This document shows positions 46,737 through 57,033 of a DNA stretch of 64,000 bases, piece after piece. A model generated the notes under the pieces. That model did no database searches. It was not told the origin of the DNA and saw nothing but the letters and a program-made list of their open reading frames with translations. The stretch covers positions 144,042-208,041 of the forward strand of contig JAIHAL010000002.1 in assembly GCA_020054675.1 (NCBI GenBank). Reading direction: 5' to 3'. The translations under genes and the position numbers were made by a program. Positions within the stretch are counted from its first letter, which is position 1; each line of letters opens with the position of its first letter. Source of the stretch: Oscillospiraceae bacterium. Its GTDB lineage: Bacteria > Bacillota > Clostridia > Oscillospirales > Ruminococcaceae.

Positions 46737-49028
46737 ATGATTATGTGCACAAGATGCAAAAAAAGGCCTGCTGTTGTTTTTATTACGGCTATGCAGGGCA
46801 ATGAAAAAAAGAATGAAGGTCTTTGCCTGGTGTGCGCAAAAGAACTCGGCGTTCCACAAGTGAGTGAATATATGGAGCAAATGGGTTTGACTGACAGCGA
46901 CATAGAGGACTTTTCAAATCAGATGATGGATATGAGCTACGGTGATAATTTTGAAATGGGCGGAGCGGAAACGCTTCCTGCATTCATACAGGATTTGCTT
47001 ATGAATAACAATAACAATATGCCGTCGAAACCAAGCAAAGAAAATGCAGGCGATTTCTTTGCCGAAAGAAGAGACGACAAGTTTGAAAAACGCAAAAAGA
47101 CGGAAAAAGAAAAGAAGCATAAATTTCTTGATACCTACTGTACAAATCTTACAAATAAGGCAAGGAATAATGAGCTTGACAGAATTGTGGGACGGGATAA
47201 GGAAATTTCACGCGTAATACAAATCCTTTCAAGGCGGACTAAAAACAATCCCTGCCTGATAGGGGAGCCGGGTGTCGGAAAAACAGCAATAGCAGAGGGT
47301 ATTGCCCAAAAAATAGCAGCCGGGGAAGTGCCGTTTCATATTGCGAATAAGGAGCTTTATCTGCTTGACTTGACGGCTCTTGTCGCAGGGACGCAATTCA
47401 GAGGTCAGTTTGAAAGCCGTGTTAAGGGACTTATAGATGAGGTTAAGGCTGAGGGAAACATTATACTTTTCATTGACGAGGTTCATAACCTTGTCGGAAC
47501 AGGCGACAGCGAGGGCTCAATGAACGCTGCAAATATACTTAAACCGGCGCTTTCAAGGGGCGAGGTTCAGGTTATAGGCGCAACGACTTTTAAAGAATAT
47601 AGAAAGTACATTGAAAAAGACAGCGCGCTTGAAAGACGTTTTCAGCCGGTTACAATAAATGAGCCGACTGTATCTGATACTTTTGAGGTGCTTTTGGGCA
47701 TAAGGGACTATTACGAAAAACATCATAAGGTTAAAATTAAGGATGATACTTTAAAGCTTTGCGCAGTGCTTTCGGAAAGGTATATAAATGACCGCTTTTT
47801 GCCTGATAAGGCAATAGACCTTCTGGATGAGGCTTGCGCCTGCGCAAGCATAAGAAGTCCGGAGCTTGCCGAATTTGAGTCGTTAAATTCAAAGCTTAAA
47901 GATTTGCTTGCCGAGGAAAAGGCTATTGAGGAGTCCGATGATGTTCCGGATTTTGAAAAGCTTGCAAAGGTTAAAGCGGAAATTATAAGGATAAATGAAA
48001 AGCTTGTCGAAGTTGAAAAGGCAGTGCAGAATGTTTATGTCACCGAGGAAGATATTTCAAAGGTGATTGAGCTTTGGACGGGAATTCCAGCAAATAAAAT
48101 AATTCAAAGCGAATATAAGAAAATAGCATCGCTTGAAGCAAAACTTAAAGAAAAGATTATAGGGCAGGATGAAGCGGTTGAACTTGTTGCAAAAGCAATA
48201 AAGCGCACAAGGGTTCAGCTTGCATCGCGTCGCAGGCCTGCATCGTTTATTTTTGTTGGTCCTACCGGAGTTGGAAAGACAGAGCTTGTAAAGGTGCTTG
48301 CGGCAGAGCTTTTTGACAGCACGGAGCCGCTTATAAGACTTGATATGACGGAATTTATGGAAAAGCATTCCGTTTCAAGGATAATCGGTTCGCCTCCGGG
48401 ATATGTTGGATATGACGATGCGGGACAGCTTACCGAAAAAGTTCGCAGAAGGCCTTATTCAGTGGTGCTGTTTGATGAAATTGAAAAAGCGCATCCGGAT
48501 GTAATGAATATTTTGCTTCAAATTTTGGATGAGGGCAGGGTTAATGATGCCCAAGGCAGGAGCATCAGCTTTGAAAATACCGTTATAGCAATGACTTCAA
48601 ATGCCGGTTCGACGGATAAAACCACTGGGGTGGGATTTAATAAGACGCAGATGGAAATTTCATCTGAAAAGGCAATGAAGGCGCTTTCGGAATTTTTGCG
48701 GCCTGAATTTCTCAGCAGAATTGACGAAGTAGTGGTGTTTAAACCGCTTACTTTGGAAAATTATCAAAAGATAGCCGCCCTTATGCTTGATGAAATGAAA
48801 GAACCGCTTTCAGAAAAGGGCATATCGCTTGCATATGACGATGCGGCACTTGCAAAAATAGCTGAAAAATCCTTTGGCGGAAAGTTTGGGGCAAGGGATA
48901 TAAGAAAGGTTATACGCAAAGAAGTCGAGGATAAGGTGGCATCCCTTATTATTGATAAGGCCGAAGCGGGAATAAGCACAGTAAAAGTGACTGTTTTGGA
49001 TGATAAGCTTGAAGTCCTTGCAATTTAA
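46737..49028 (+). CDS. clpE: ClpE-like ATP-dependent protease ATPase subunit
   Basis: Hsp100 unfoldase that feeds proteins to ClpP. The N-terminus has a four-Cys zinc finger (CTRCKKRP and CLVCAKE) as in ClpE instead of the Clp_N repeat of ClpC. Then come AAA domain 1 (Walker [10 protein letters not shown], Walker B LFIDEVHN), a middle coiled segment (about 385-440) and AAA domain 2 (Walker [10 protein letters not shown], Walker [10 protein letters not shown]), 763 residues in all. ATG at 46737 follows a perfect AAGGAGG. A small GC-rich hairpin (46705-46720) lies before the ribosome binding site. No CtsR-type tandem operator was seen. Confidence 0.88.
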   Translation: MIMCTRCKKRPAVVFITAMQGNEKKNEGLCLVCAKELGVPQVSEYMEQMGLTDSDIEDFSNQMMDMSYGDNFEMGGAETLPAFIQDLLMNNNNNMPSKPSKENAGDFFAERRDDKFEKRKKTEKEKKHKFLDTYCTNLTNKARNNELDRIVGRDKEISRVIQILSRRTKNNPCLIGEPGVGKTAIAEGIAQKIAAGEVPFHIANKELYLLDLTALVAGTQFRGQFESRVKGLIDEVKAEGNIILFIDEVHNLVGTGDSEGSMNAANILKPALSRGEVQVIGATTFKEYRKYIEKDSALERRFQPVTINEPTVSDTFEVLLGIRDYYEKHHKVKIKDDTLKLCAVLSERYINDRFLPDKAIDLLDEACACASIRSPELAEFESLNSKLKDLLAEEKAIEESDDVPDFEKLAKVKAEIIRINEKLVEVEKAVQNVYVTEEDISKVIELWTGIPANKIIQSEYKKIASLEAKLKEKIIGQDEAVELVAKAIKRTRVQLASRRRPASFIFVGPTGVGKTELVKVLAAELFDSTEPLIRLDMTEFMEKHSVSRIIGSPPGYVGYDDAGQLTEKVRRRPYSVVLFDEIEKAHPDVMNILLQILDEGRVNDAQGRSISFENTVIAMTSNAGSTDKTTGVGFNKTQMEISSEKAMKALSEFLRPEFLSRIDEVVVFKPLTLENYQKIAALMLDEMKEPLSEKGISLAYDDAALAKIAEKSFGGKFGARDIRKVIRKEVEDKVASLIIDKAEAGISTVKVTVLDDKLEVLAI

Positions 49029-49081
49029 TTTGCTTAAAGGCAATATGCAGTAAAAATTTCTAATTTTATGCTGTTTTAAAG

Positions 49082-49126
49082 AAAATCCGCCGGATAATTT
49101 TAATTTTATTTCCGGCGGAATTTTTT
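49082..49126 (+). terminator. intrinsic terminator after clpE
   Basis: Stem AAAATCCGCCGGA/TCCGGCGGAATTTT with a 16-base A/T loop and a T run. Confidence 0.88.
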
Positions 49127-49139
49127 GTTTCAAAAAAAC

Positions 49140-49168
49140 TTTAAATTAATAAAAAAATTTGATATAAT
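49140..49168 (+). promoter_or_regulatory. possible promoter of dacA
   Basis: Perfect TATAAT (49163-49168) preceded by TGA, an extended -10. The -35 box 17 bases upstream is weak (TTTAAA). Confidence 0.45.
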
Positions 49169-49223
49169 TATTTTGTATATTAAAAATAAGGGATTTAAAT
49201 TTGCTTTTTCAGGGAGAGCGCAT

Positions 49224-50561
49224 ATGAAAAAATTTTCGGCAATTTTATCGATATTTGTTTTGATTAGCTTTATTTCATCTTTTAAAATAAATGCGGTTTC
49301 GTTTACTCCTAACAGCGAGATTTACAGCGAGGCCGTTTACCTTAAAAATTTGGATACCGGTGAAGTCATTTATCAAAAAAATGCCGATAAAAAGGAATAT
49401 CCGGCTTCGCTGACCAAAATTATGACGGCGATACTTGTGCTTGAAAATGTGGATGATATTGACAATACAATGGTTACCGCACCGCCGTATGTTTTTGACG
49501 AGCTTTATAAAACGGGCGCTTCAACCGCTGATTTCCGCCCGAATGAAACGGCATCCGTAAAGGATTTGATGTACGGGATGATTTTGCAGTCTGCCTGCGA
49601 AGCGGCAAGCATACTTGCAGATTATGTCGGTGGTGGAAGCGTCAGCAAATTCGTTCAAATGATGAATGATAAGGCGAAATCGCTTGGAGCGACATCGACG
49701 AATTTTACAAATCCGCATGGGCTTTTTGATGAAAACCAGTATACGACTGCCCATGATATGGCGATTATAACAGAATATGCCATGTCGCTTTCGAGATTTA
49801 ATGAAATTGCGGATACAAAAACTTATACCATAGGACCAAGCAATAAGCACTCCCAGCCGCGTACCGTTTCGCATACCAATTTAATGCTTGATAAAGTCAA
49901 AGGCGGGGAATATTATTATCCTTACGTTAAGGGGATAAAGACCGGTACTCTTGACGAAGCGGGAAGATGCCTTGTTTCATCCGCAAGCAAAGACGGCTAT
50001 AATTATTTGCTTGTAACGCTTAATGCTCCGCTTAAAGATGCCAATGGAAACAATAAGTATTATAATTTTATGGATGCAATAACGCTTTACGAATGGGCGT
50101 TTAAGTATTTTAAAAATACCGTTTTGCTGCAATCGTCGGAAGAGGTAGGAGAAGTACCGGTAAGATTTTCGTCAGGCAACGATTATGTTCTTGTCTGCCC
50201 GAAGGAGTCTTTTTCTGCGCTTTGGCCTTCAACGCTTGACACATCGGCGATACAAAGGGTAATCAACCTTGAACAGGAGGTTGACGCTCCGGTTAAAAAA
50301 GGAGATAAGCTTGGCACGATGGAGCTTAAGCTTTCCGGAGAAACTCTTTTTAAGGTTGACCTTGTGGCAAAGGATGGCGTTGAACGTTCGGAACTTGAAT
50401 ATAATCTTTATCTTGCAAAACAGTTTATCTCGTCGACATGGTTTAAAGCTACAGTTGCTTTAATTGTTGCTCTTATAATACTTTATTTGATAATACATGG
50501 AATTTCTTCAAGAAAAAAGAGAAGGAAGATAAAGAAAATATCAAAAAGACGGCAGTTTTAA
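49224..50561 (+). CDS. dacA: D-alanyl-D-alanine carboxypeptidase
   Basis: Removes the terminal D-Ala from peptidoglycan pentapeptides at the outer membrane face. It is 445 residues long. A signal peptide (to about 24) is followed by the active-site motif SLTK (Ser62, Lys65), the second motif S123-A-C125 and KTG in IKTGTLDE. A beta domain then leads to a C-terminal hydrophobic helix (about 415-435) with a Lys/Arg-rich end that anchors it. Unlike the DacF-like protein at 13867, its catalytic Ser and Lys are intact. ATG at 49224 follows AGGGAGAG; the upstream extension is not signal-like. Confidence 0.92.
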   Translation: MKKFSAILSIFVLISFISSFKINAVSFTPNSEIYSEAVYLKNLDTGEVIYQKNADKKEYPASLTKIMTAILVLENVDDIDNTMVTAPPYVFDELYKTGASTADFRPNETASVKDLMYGMILQSACEAASILADYVGGGSVSKFVQMMNDKAKSLGATSTNFTNPHGLFDENQYTTAHDMAIITEYAMSLSRFNEIADTKTYTIGPSNKHSQPRTVSHTNLMLDKVKGGEYYYPYVKGIKTGTLDEAGRCLVSSASKDGYNYLLVTLNAPLKDANGNNKYYNFMDAITLYEWAFKYFKNTVLLQSSEEVGEVPVRFSSGNDYVLVCPKESFSALWPSTLDTSAIQRVINLEQEVDAPVKKGDKLGTMELKLSGETLFKVDLVAKDGVERSELEYNLYLAKQFISSTWFKATVALIVALIILYLIIHGISSRKKRRKIKKISKRRQF

Positions 50562-50566
50562 AAATA

Positions 50567-50603
50567 AAAAATCCCATGGCAAAAGCTTTTGCCATGGGAT
50601 TTT
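50567..50603. terminator. bidirectional terminator between dacA and the nif-divergent operon
   Basis: A perfect palindrome with arms AAAATCCCATGGCAAAAG, A-rich on one side and T-rich on the other, between two convergent genes. Confidence 0.9.
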
Positions 50604-50606
50604 GAA

Positions 50607-51554
50607 TTATTTGCAAATGCTGCAGGAGGAACAATCTGCACAGGATGAACTGCATGCTAAAGGTGTCTTAACGATAGAAAATGTGCATTCATTTAATTTA
50701 AAAGTTTTTGCTTTGTCTGATGAGATTGCAACACTTTCTGGCATAAAATCAATTTTTATTGGAATCAGTATTTCTTCTTCGGGATTTAATGGAGATGGAA
50801 CTTTTAAGGGAGTGAAGAATGCAGGTTTTTCTTTTTGTGGATACACCGCAATGGAGTTTGTCGCACATAGCATTGATGCAAGACTGCCGTCTTCATTAAA
50901 GCAAAGCGAATTGCTGTCTGCGCAAATTCCGACTGCATTTGGGTCATAGGCTTCCAAAGCGCCTATGGGTGTATTTATTTTTACAGGGGAATCCGGTTCT
51001 ACGGACTTTAAATTCCCGCTTTCATAAAGTGAGAATCCTTTTTTGGTTGATATTTTTCCTGCGGGAGTAATAATTTCTATTTTTTCGCCCGGAAAAAGAG
51101 TGAGGCTTTTTATAGCTCCGCTGCGGTAAAAGCATATGCCGTTTAGCATGGCTGTGAAAGCTGCAAAGTCAAAGCTGAAATTAAGGGAAATATTGAAATT
51201 TCTTTCGTCTTCTTCAGACCAGCATCCGCTTATTTTGCCGTTTGTGGGAAAAACCCTTTTTACTTCGCCCGTATTGTAAAAAGTCACAAGTTCTGCTGGC
51301 ATTTCGCCTATTGGAGTTGAAATTTCCGTTTGGCTTTCAAGCGATACCGATTTTAGATTTCCGTCCGGATAAAATGATATTGATTTTGTATATTTTCTGC
51401 GTATGTTTTCTTCACCGTATTGTGGGATTAAAGGCCCGCATTGTGCAAAAACAATGTTTTCCTTGTTAAGGATGCAATCCTTCAAGCTTCCATCGGGATA
51501 ATAGTTTGCCCTTTCCACACCGTCAAGAATTCCGAATTTTGTTTTTGCTTCCAT
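50607..51554 (-). CDS. repeat protein with Cys-rich tail, next to anfO and nifH
   Basis: Not recognised as a named family. The 315-residue protein has no signal peptide or membrane helix. Six short repeats of the form F/Y-x-x-x-G-x-L/V/I-K-S occur at about 18-26, 61-70, 92-101, 142-151, 176-185 and 218-227. Three of them are followed by an I-x-T-P-I/A-G element (about 78, 161, 193), giving a beta-hairpin repeat reminiscent of MORN_2 proteins. The C-terminus ends in five Cys spaced C-x3-C-x2-C-x2-C-x2-C (301-314), a likely metal or Fe-S site. Its ATG directly abuts the anfO stop, so the two genes form an operon divergent from nifH. A role in nitrogenase maturation or protection is inferred from position only. 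Confidence 0.7.
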   Translation of the reverse strand: MEAKTKFGILDGVERANYYPDGSLKDCILNKENIVFAQCGPLIPQYGEENIRRKYTKSISFYPDGNLKSVSLESQTEISTPIGEMPAELVTFYNTGEVKRVFPTNGKISGCWSEEDERNFNISLNFSFDFAAFTAMLNGICFYRSGAIKSLTLFPGEKIEIITPAGKISTKKGFSLYESGNLKSVEPDSPVKINTPIGALEAYDPNAVGICADSNSLCFNEDGSLASMLCATNSIAVYPQKEKPAFFTPLKVPSPLNPEEEILIPIKIDFMPESVAISSDKAKTFKLNECTFSIVKTPLACSSSCADCSSCSICK

Positions 51555-52166
51555 TTAAAGCATCTCCTTTCCGCATAATTTTTTCTTGATGACGGCGACA
51601 GTTTTTTCGTTTTGTTTTTTAAAAGTTATGTCATAGCCTAATGATTCAATCCATGGCGGCAAATGAGCGCATACAAGTTCAAGCTCCAAAAACGGAGTTT
51701 TTTCAAAAAAATGCCTAAGAGCTTTTTTGGAGGATATTTCAGGGAATTTTTCCTGCAGCGTCGCAAGGTCGAAATAATATTTTCCGGGGGTTGAAGTTTC
51801 GATTGGTTTTTGTGGAATTTCTTTATTCTTGTTGTTTTGATTTACGTCTTCAAGCATTCCGTCAAGACAGCAGTCATTTAATTCGGAAATGAAGAAAATA
51901 TGGAATCCGAGTGAATCAAAAACCGTAAACGGGAGTCCTGAAATTTCTTTGCCTGCGATTATCCTGCATTCGCCGAGCTCTTTTGAGAGTGAAACAAGTT
52001 CATTTCTTAAAGAAGCAAGATTTTTTAAATTTTTAAAATCCATAGGGATTTCCTTTGAAACCGTCCAGCCGGTTTCATCTTTTAAAAAGACAAGGATGCG
52101 GTCAGCCTCCAAAAATGAATTTGAAACATCATAATCTTTCATGATTATAGCAATACCTTCGTTCAT
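51555..52166 (-). CDS. anfO: AnfO-family nitrogenase accessory protein
   Basis: A 203-residue protein resembling AnfO, known from Fe-only nitrogenase clusters and needed there for diazotrophic growth; the biochemical role is unsettled. The match rests on the N-terminal half: the IPMDFKNLKNLASLRNEL segment, and GECRIIAGKEISGLPF followed by TVFDSLGFHIFF (about 65-92), with the typical short C-terminal helical part. A poorly conserved linker covers about 100-125. GGAGG lies 7 bases before the ATG. It has its own promoter and is transcribed away from nifH. Here it accompanies a Mo-type cluster without anfG. Confidence 0.8.
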   Translation of the reverse strand: MNEGIAIIMKDYDVSNSFLEADRILVFLKDETGWTVSKEIPMDFKNLKNLASLRNELVSLSKELGECRIIAGKEISGLPFTVFDSLGFHIFFISELNDCCLDGMLEDVNQNNKNKEIPQKPIETSTPGKYYFDLATLQEKFPEISSKKALRHFFEKTPFLELELVCAHLPPWIESLGYDITFKKQNEKTVAVIKKKLCGKEML

Positions 52167-52192
52167 GCCGATACCTCCTTTGCATTAATTTC

Positions 52193-52222
52193 AGTATATA
52201 TTTCTTGATAAGCAGGTGTCAA
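52193..52222 (-). promoter_or_regulatory. promoter of anfO and the repeat-protein gene
   Basis: Minus-strand perfect TTGACA (52222-52217), 18 bases, TATACT (52198-52193). Confidence 0.7.
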
Positions 52223-52317
52223 TAGATTTTGAAATAAAAATGTTTTTGCAAGTTTGATATATGTAAATTGCATAAAATCCTTTTCCTAAAATAGTAATTT
52301 ATCTAAAAACCGGTGTA

Positions 52318-53290
<973 letters not shown>

Positions 53291-53311
53291 ATTGAAAAGG
53301 AGAATAAATTT

Positions 53312-53638
53312 ATGTTGCTTGTCAGAGCCATTATAAGACCCGAAAAAACCGGAATCGTTATGTCGGAGCTTCTTGCGGCAGGGTTTCCTGCAATAACAAA
53401 AATGGATGTTTACGGACGCGGAAAACAAAAGGGGATTACTGTTGGAGATATCCATTACGACGAGATTCCCAAGGAAATGCTCTTGATTGTTGTGAATGAT
53501 GAGGATAAGGATGACGTTGTGAAAGTTATTATGAGAGCCGCACGCACAGCTCCGAACGGTACATACGGCGACGGAAGGATTTTTATAAGCCCCGTTGAGG
53601 AGGCATACACAATCAGCACCGGCAAAAAGGGCCTGTAA
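53312..53638 (+). CDS. nifI1: PII-like nitrogenase regulator NifI1
   Basis: PII-family protein of 108 residues that, together with NifI2, shuts off nitrogenase by binding NifDK when 2-oxoglutarate is low. Seen are the PII start MLLVRAIIRPEKTGIVMSEL, the GFPAITKMDVYGRGKQKG segment before the short T-loop, and the C-terminal YGDGRIFISPVEEAYTISTG signature. Its place between nifH and nifD is the hallmark of archaeal and clostridial nif operons. Twenty-one bases after nifH. Confidence 0.96.
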   Translation: MLLVRAIIRPEKTGIVMSELLAAGFPAITKMDVYGRGKQKGITVGDIHYDEIPKEMLLIVVNDEDKDDVVKVIMRAARTAPNGTYGDGRIFISPVEEAYTISTGKKGL

Positions 53639-53652
53639 GGAGGGGTACCAAT

Positions 53653-54033
53653 ATGAAAGAAGTAATGGCAATAGTAAGGGTAAATATGGTTAATCCCACT
53701 AAAGAAGCTCTTGCCAAAGCCGGATTTCCGGCGCTTTCTTGCCGGAAATGCCTTGGCAGGGGCAAAAAAGGCATTGACCCGGCAGTATTGCAGGCTGTTA
53801 TGGAATCAGGTGAAATTCCTGCAAATCATGTAGGGGAGCATATGACTGAAACACAAAGGCTTATTGCAAAAAGATTTTTTACAATAATAGTTGATGATGA
53901 TAAAGTTGATTTGGCGGTAAAGACGATTATCGCAACAAATCAAACGGGGAATCCGGGAGACGGAAAGATTTTTATATTGCCTGTATGCGAAGCCTATACC
54001 GTAAGAACAGGTGAACGCAACGAGCAGGTTTGA
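53653..54033 (+). CDS. nifI2: PII-like nitrogenase regulator NifI2
   Basis: Second PII-like subunit, 126 residues, longer in the T-loop region than NifI1 (about 40-70), as usual for NifI2. PALSCRKCLGRGKKG and GDGKIFILPVCEAYTVRTG are the family signatures. It forms the hetero-oligomer with NifI1 that senses ATP and 2-oxoglutarate. GGAGG lies near-ideally before the ATG; nifD starts 16 bases after its stop. Confidence 0.96.
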   Translation: MKEVMAIVRVNMVNPTKEALAKAGFPALSCRKCLGRGKKGIDPAVLQAVMESGEIPANHVGEHMTETQRLIAKRFFTIIVDDDKVDLAVKTIIATNQTGNPGDGKIFILPVCEAYTVRTGERNEQV

Positions 54034-54049
54034 TAAAGAGGTGAAAATA

Positions 54050-55642
54050 ATGGATGAACGCACTAAAATGCTTGAGAAATACAGTTCAAGGGTATACAGG
54101 AACCGCAAGGAGCATGTAATTCAAATAGAGGAGGAAGGCGCAAACCCGGGCATAATGGCAAATACGCGCTCCGTTCCGGGAATAATGACCAACAGGGGCT
54201 GCTGCTATGCAGGATGCAAAGGCGTTGTTTTGGGGCCGCTTAAAGATGTTGCGGTTATAACTCACGGACCGATAGGCTGCGGATTTTATTCATGGGGAAC
54301 AAGAAGGCATAAGGGAAAGTGCGAAGACGGAAGAAATTTTCTTGAATACTGCTTTTCCACAGATATGCAGGAACCGGATATTGTTTTTGGCGGAGAGAAG
54401 AAATTAAAGCAGGCAATTGCCGAAACCGTTGAAATATTCAATCCGAAATGCATAATGATATGCTCCACATGTCCGGTAGGGCTTATAGGTGATGACATTC
54501 ATGCGGTGGCATCATGGGCGGAAAAGGAATACGGGATAAAATGCATTGCATTCAGCTGCGAAGGATATAAAGGCGTCAGCCAATCCGGCGGCCACCATAT
54601 AGCCAACAACGGGCTTATGAGGCATGTAATAGGCACCGGCGATGCGCCGCCTGCCAAAAGGTATTCGGTTAATATTTTAGGCGAATACAATATAGGCGGA
54701 GACGGCTGGGAAACATCAAGAATTTTAAAGAGGATAGGGTATGATGTCATATCTGTGTTTACAGGCGACGGCAGCTATGAGGACATAAAAAATGCGCATA
54801 CGGCAAATCTTAACCTTGTCCAGTGCCATCGTTCAATAAATTACATTGCTGAAATGATGAAGACAAAATACGGAATAGATTGGATTAAAGTGAATTTCAT
54901 CGGACTTACGGCAACTTGCGAATCACTTAGAAACATGGCAAAATATTTTGGAGATAAGGAACTTATTGACAGAACCGAAGAGGTTATTGCTGATGAGCTT
55001 GCGGCAATACATGATGAGGTGGAGTATTATAAGGGCAAGCTTAAAGGCAAAACTGCGGGAATATTTGTCGGAGGTTCGCGTTCGCATCATTATCAAAATC
55101 TTCTTGCCGATTTTGGTGTTGAAACCGTTGTTGCCGGCTATGAATTCGCTCATAGGGATGATTATGAAGGCCGTGAAGTGATACCGGACATAAAAGAAGA
55201 TGCAGACAGCAAGAATATTGAACAGATTACTGTTGAACCGGACCCGTCAAAATACCGCGAAATGCTCAGCCCTGATGAGTATGAGGAGAAGGCAAAAGAA
55301 ATTCCCCTTGAACAATACAAAGGCATGATAAGGGAAATGAAAAAAGGCGCAATGGTTGTAGACGACTTCAATCATTTTGAAACAGAGGAGCTTTTGAAAT
55401 ATTATAAGCCTGATTTGTTCTTTTCTGGAATAAAGGATAAATATGTAATTCAAAAATCAGGAGTAGTTTCACGGCAAATGCATTCCTATGATTATAAGGG
55501 CCCGTATGCCGGATTTAAAGGCGCAGTTAATTTTGCAAGGGATGTTGCGATGAGCCTTTATACGCCGGCATGGGGATTTGTAACTCCGCCGTGGAAAACA
55601 AAACCCATGCTTCAAGGAAAATTAGCCGGAGGTGATAAATAA
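54050..55642 (+). CDS. nifD: nitrogenase molybdenum-iron protein alpha chain
   Basis: Alpha subunit of the MoFe protein, carrying FeMo-cofactor and half of the P-cluster. In 530 residues the P-cluster ligands are Cys51 (RGCCYAG), Cys77 (GPIGCGF) and Cys141 (STCPVGLIGDD). The cofactor ligands are Cys259 (VQCHRS) and His478 (QMHSYDY). SQSGGHHIAN holds the His and Gln near the active site. An insertion of about 50 residues (about 375-430, around DYEGREVIP) is diagnostic of the C. pasteurianum type and rules out AnfD/VnfD. The ATG at 54050 follows GAGGTG. The stop overlaps the nifK start by one base, leaving no room for an anfG-like gene. Confidence 0.97.
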   Translation: MDERTKMLEKYSSRVYRNRKEHVIQIEEEGANPGIMANTRSVPGIMTNRGCCYAGCKGVVLGPLKDVAVITHGPIGCGFYSWGTRRHKGKCEDGRNFLEYCFSTDMQEPDIVFGGEKKLKQAIAETVEIFNPKCIMICSTCPVGLIGDDIHAVASWAEKEYGIKCIAFSCEGYKGVSQSGGHHIANNGLMRHVIGTGDAPPAKRYSVNILGEYNIGGDGWETSRILKRIGYDVISVFTGDGSYEDIKNAHTANLNLVQCHRSINYIAEMMKTKYGIDWIKVNFIGLTATCESLRNMAKYFGDKELIDRTEEVIADELAAIHDEVEYYKGKLKGKTAGIFVGGSRSHHYQNLLADFGVETVVAGYEFAHRDDYEGREVIPDIKEDADSKNIEQITVEPDPSKYREMLSPDEYEEKAKEIPLEQYKGMIREMKKGAMVVDDFNHFETEELLKYYKPDLFFSGIKDKYVIQKSGVVSRQMHSYDYKGPYAGFKGAVNFARDVAMSLYTPAWGFVTPPWKTKPMLQGKLAGGDK

Positions 55643-57006
55643 TGCTAAGCATGACTCCAAAAGAACTTAAAGAGCGCACGGCGCTTAGAATAAATCCATG
55701 CAAGACCTGCCAGCCGGTTGGTGCAATATATTGTGCCTTGGGTGTACATAAATGCATGCCTCACAGCCATGGTTCACAAGGCTGCGTGTCTTTCCATAGG
55801 ATGTTTCTTACAAGGCATTTCAAAGACCCTGCAATAGCATCCACAAGCTCGTTTACAGAAGGAGCTTCCGTTTTTGGAGGCAGAACTAATATTGAAACTG
55901 CGGTAAAGAATGTTTTTGACATTTATGACCCGGATATAATAGCAGTACATACAACTTGCCTTAGCGAAACAATAGGCGACGATATAAATTCATTTATTCA
56001 GGATATGACAATACCTGAAGGCAAGCTTGTTGTGCATACAAATACCCCAAGCTATGTAGGTTCGCATATTAACGGGTTTTACAATATGATGTGCGGATTT
56101 ATAAAGTATCTTTCGAGAAAAACTGGAAAATCAAACGGAAAGATTGCAATTTTTCCCGGATTTGTAAATCCCGGCGATATGCGTGAAATGAAGAGGATAG
56201 CATCGCTTTTAAAAGCTCCGTTTATAATGTTCCCGGATACCAGCGGTGTAATGGATGCTCCCATGACCGGACATTATGAGATGTATCCAAAGGGCGGGAC
56301 AAAAATTGAAGAAATAGCTGCGCTTGGGGATTGCGAGAAGGTTATAGCCCTTGGTGAAATAACAAGTGAAGAGCCGGCCGCATTGCTTGAAAAGCAATGC
56401 AAGGTGCCGTATGAATTGCTCCCGCTTCCGATAGGTATTTCCGCGACAGATGAGTTTGTTACTGCGCTTTCAAAGTTTTCAAAATGCGAGGTTCCATATG
56501 AGCTTGAAGAGGAGCGTGGACAGCTTATTGACATAATGCTTGATGCGCACCAGTATTATTATAAAAAATCTGTTGCAATATACGGCGACCCTGATACCGT
56601 GCTTGGGATAACAAGCCTTGTGCTTGAAATGGGTATGATTCCTAAATATGTGATTACCGGAACTCCCAAGGAAGATTTTACAAGAAAAGCGGAAGAACTT
56701 TTTGCAAGGTATTCCGTTGAAGGATGCAAAGCAAAGGCGTCAGCCGACCTTTTTGAGCTTCATCAGTGGATTAAGAATGAAAAGGTTGACCTGCTGATAG
56801 GCGGAACCCATGGAAAAACAATTGCAAGGGCGGAAGATATTCCGCTTGTACGGGCGGGATTCCCAATAATCGACAGGTATGTGCATTCTTATATGCCGAT
56901 AGTCGGATATAAAGGTGCAATGCGTCTTGTAGAAATGATTTCAAATGCCCTTATGGACAGAATGGACCGTGATTGTGCGGACGAAGACCTTGAAATTGTA
57001 ATGTAA
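55642..57006 (+). CDS. nifK: nitrogenase molybdenum-iron protein beta chain
   Basis: Beta subunit of the MoFe protein. The 454 residues lack the N-terminal extension of proteobacterial NifK, as in C. pasteurianum, which fits the long NifD. P-cluster ligands are Cys23 (KTCQPVGA), Cys48 (GSQGCVS) and Cys106 (TTCLSETIGDD). The ATG shares its A with the nifD stop codon (TAATG), so the subunits are translated in coupled fashion. It is followed by a 144-base gap holding a terminator-like hairpin before nifE. Confidence 0.97.
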   Translation: MLSMTPKELKERTALRINPCKTCQPVGAIYCALGVHKCMPHSHGSQGCVSFHRMFLTRHFKDPAIASTSSFTEGASVFGGRTNIETAVKNVFDIYDPDIIAVHTTCLSETIGDDINSFIQDMTIPEGKLVVHTNTPSYVGSHINGFYNMMCGFIKYLSRKTGKSNGKIAIFPGFVNPGDMREMKRIASLLKAPFIMFPDTSGVMDAPMTGHYEMYPKGGTKIEEIAALGDCEKVIALGEITSEEPAALLEKQCKVPYELLPLPIGISATDEFVTALSKFSKCEVPYELEEERGQLIDIMLDAHQYYYKKSVAIYGDPDTVLGITSLVLEMGMIPKYVITGTPKEDFTRKAEELFARYSVEGCKAKASADLFELHQWIKNEKVDLLIGGTHGKTIARAEDIPLVRAGFPIIDRYVHSYMPIVGYKGAMRLVEMISNALMDRMDRDCADEDLEIVM

Positions 57007-57033
57007 TATTTAAAATGGCAATTTCAAGTTTAT

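Noticed and set aside
55640-55645. Place where an anfG/vnfG delta-subunit gene would lie between the D and K genes
   Set aside because: nifD and nifK overlap by one base, so no delta subunit exists here and the enzyme is Mo-type.
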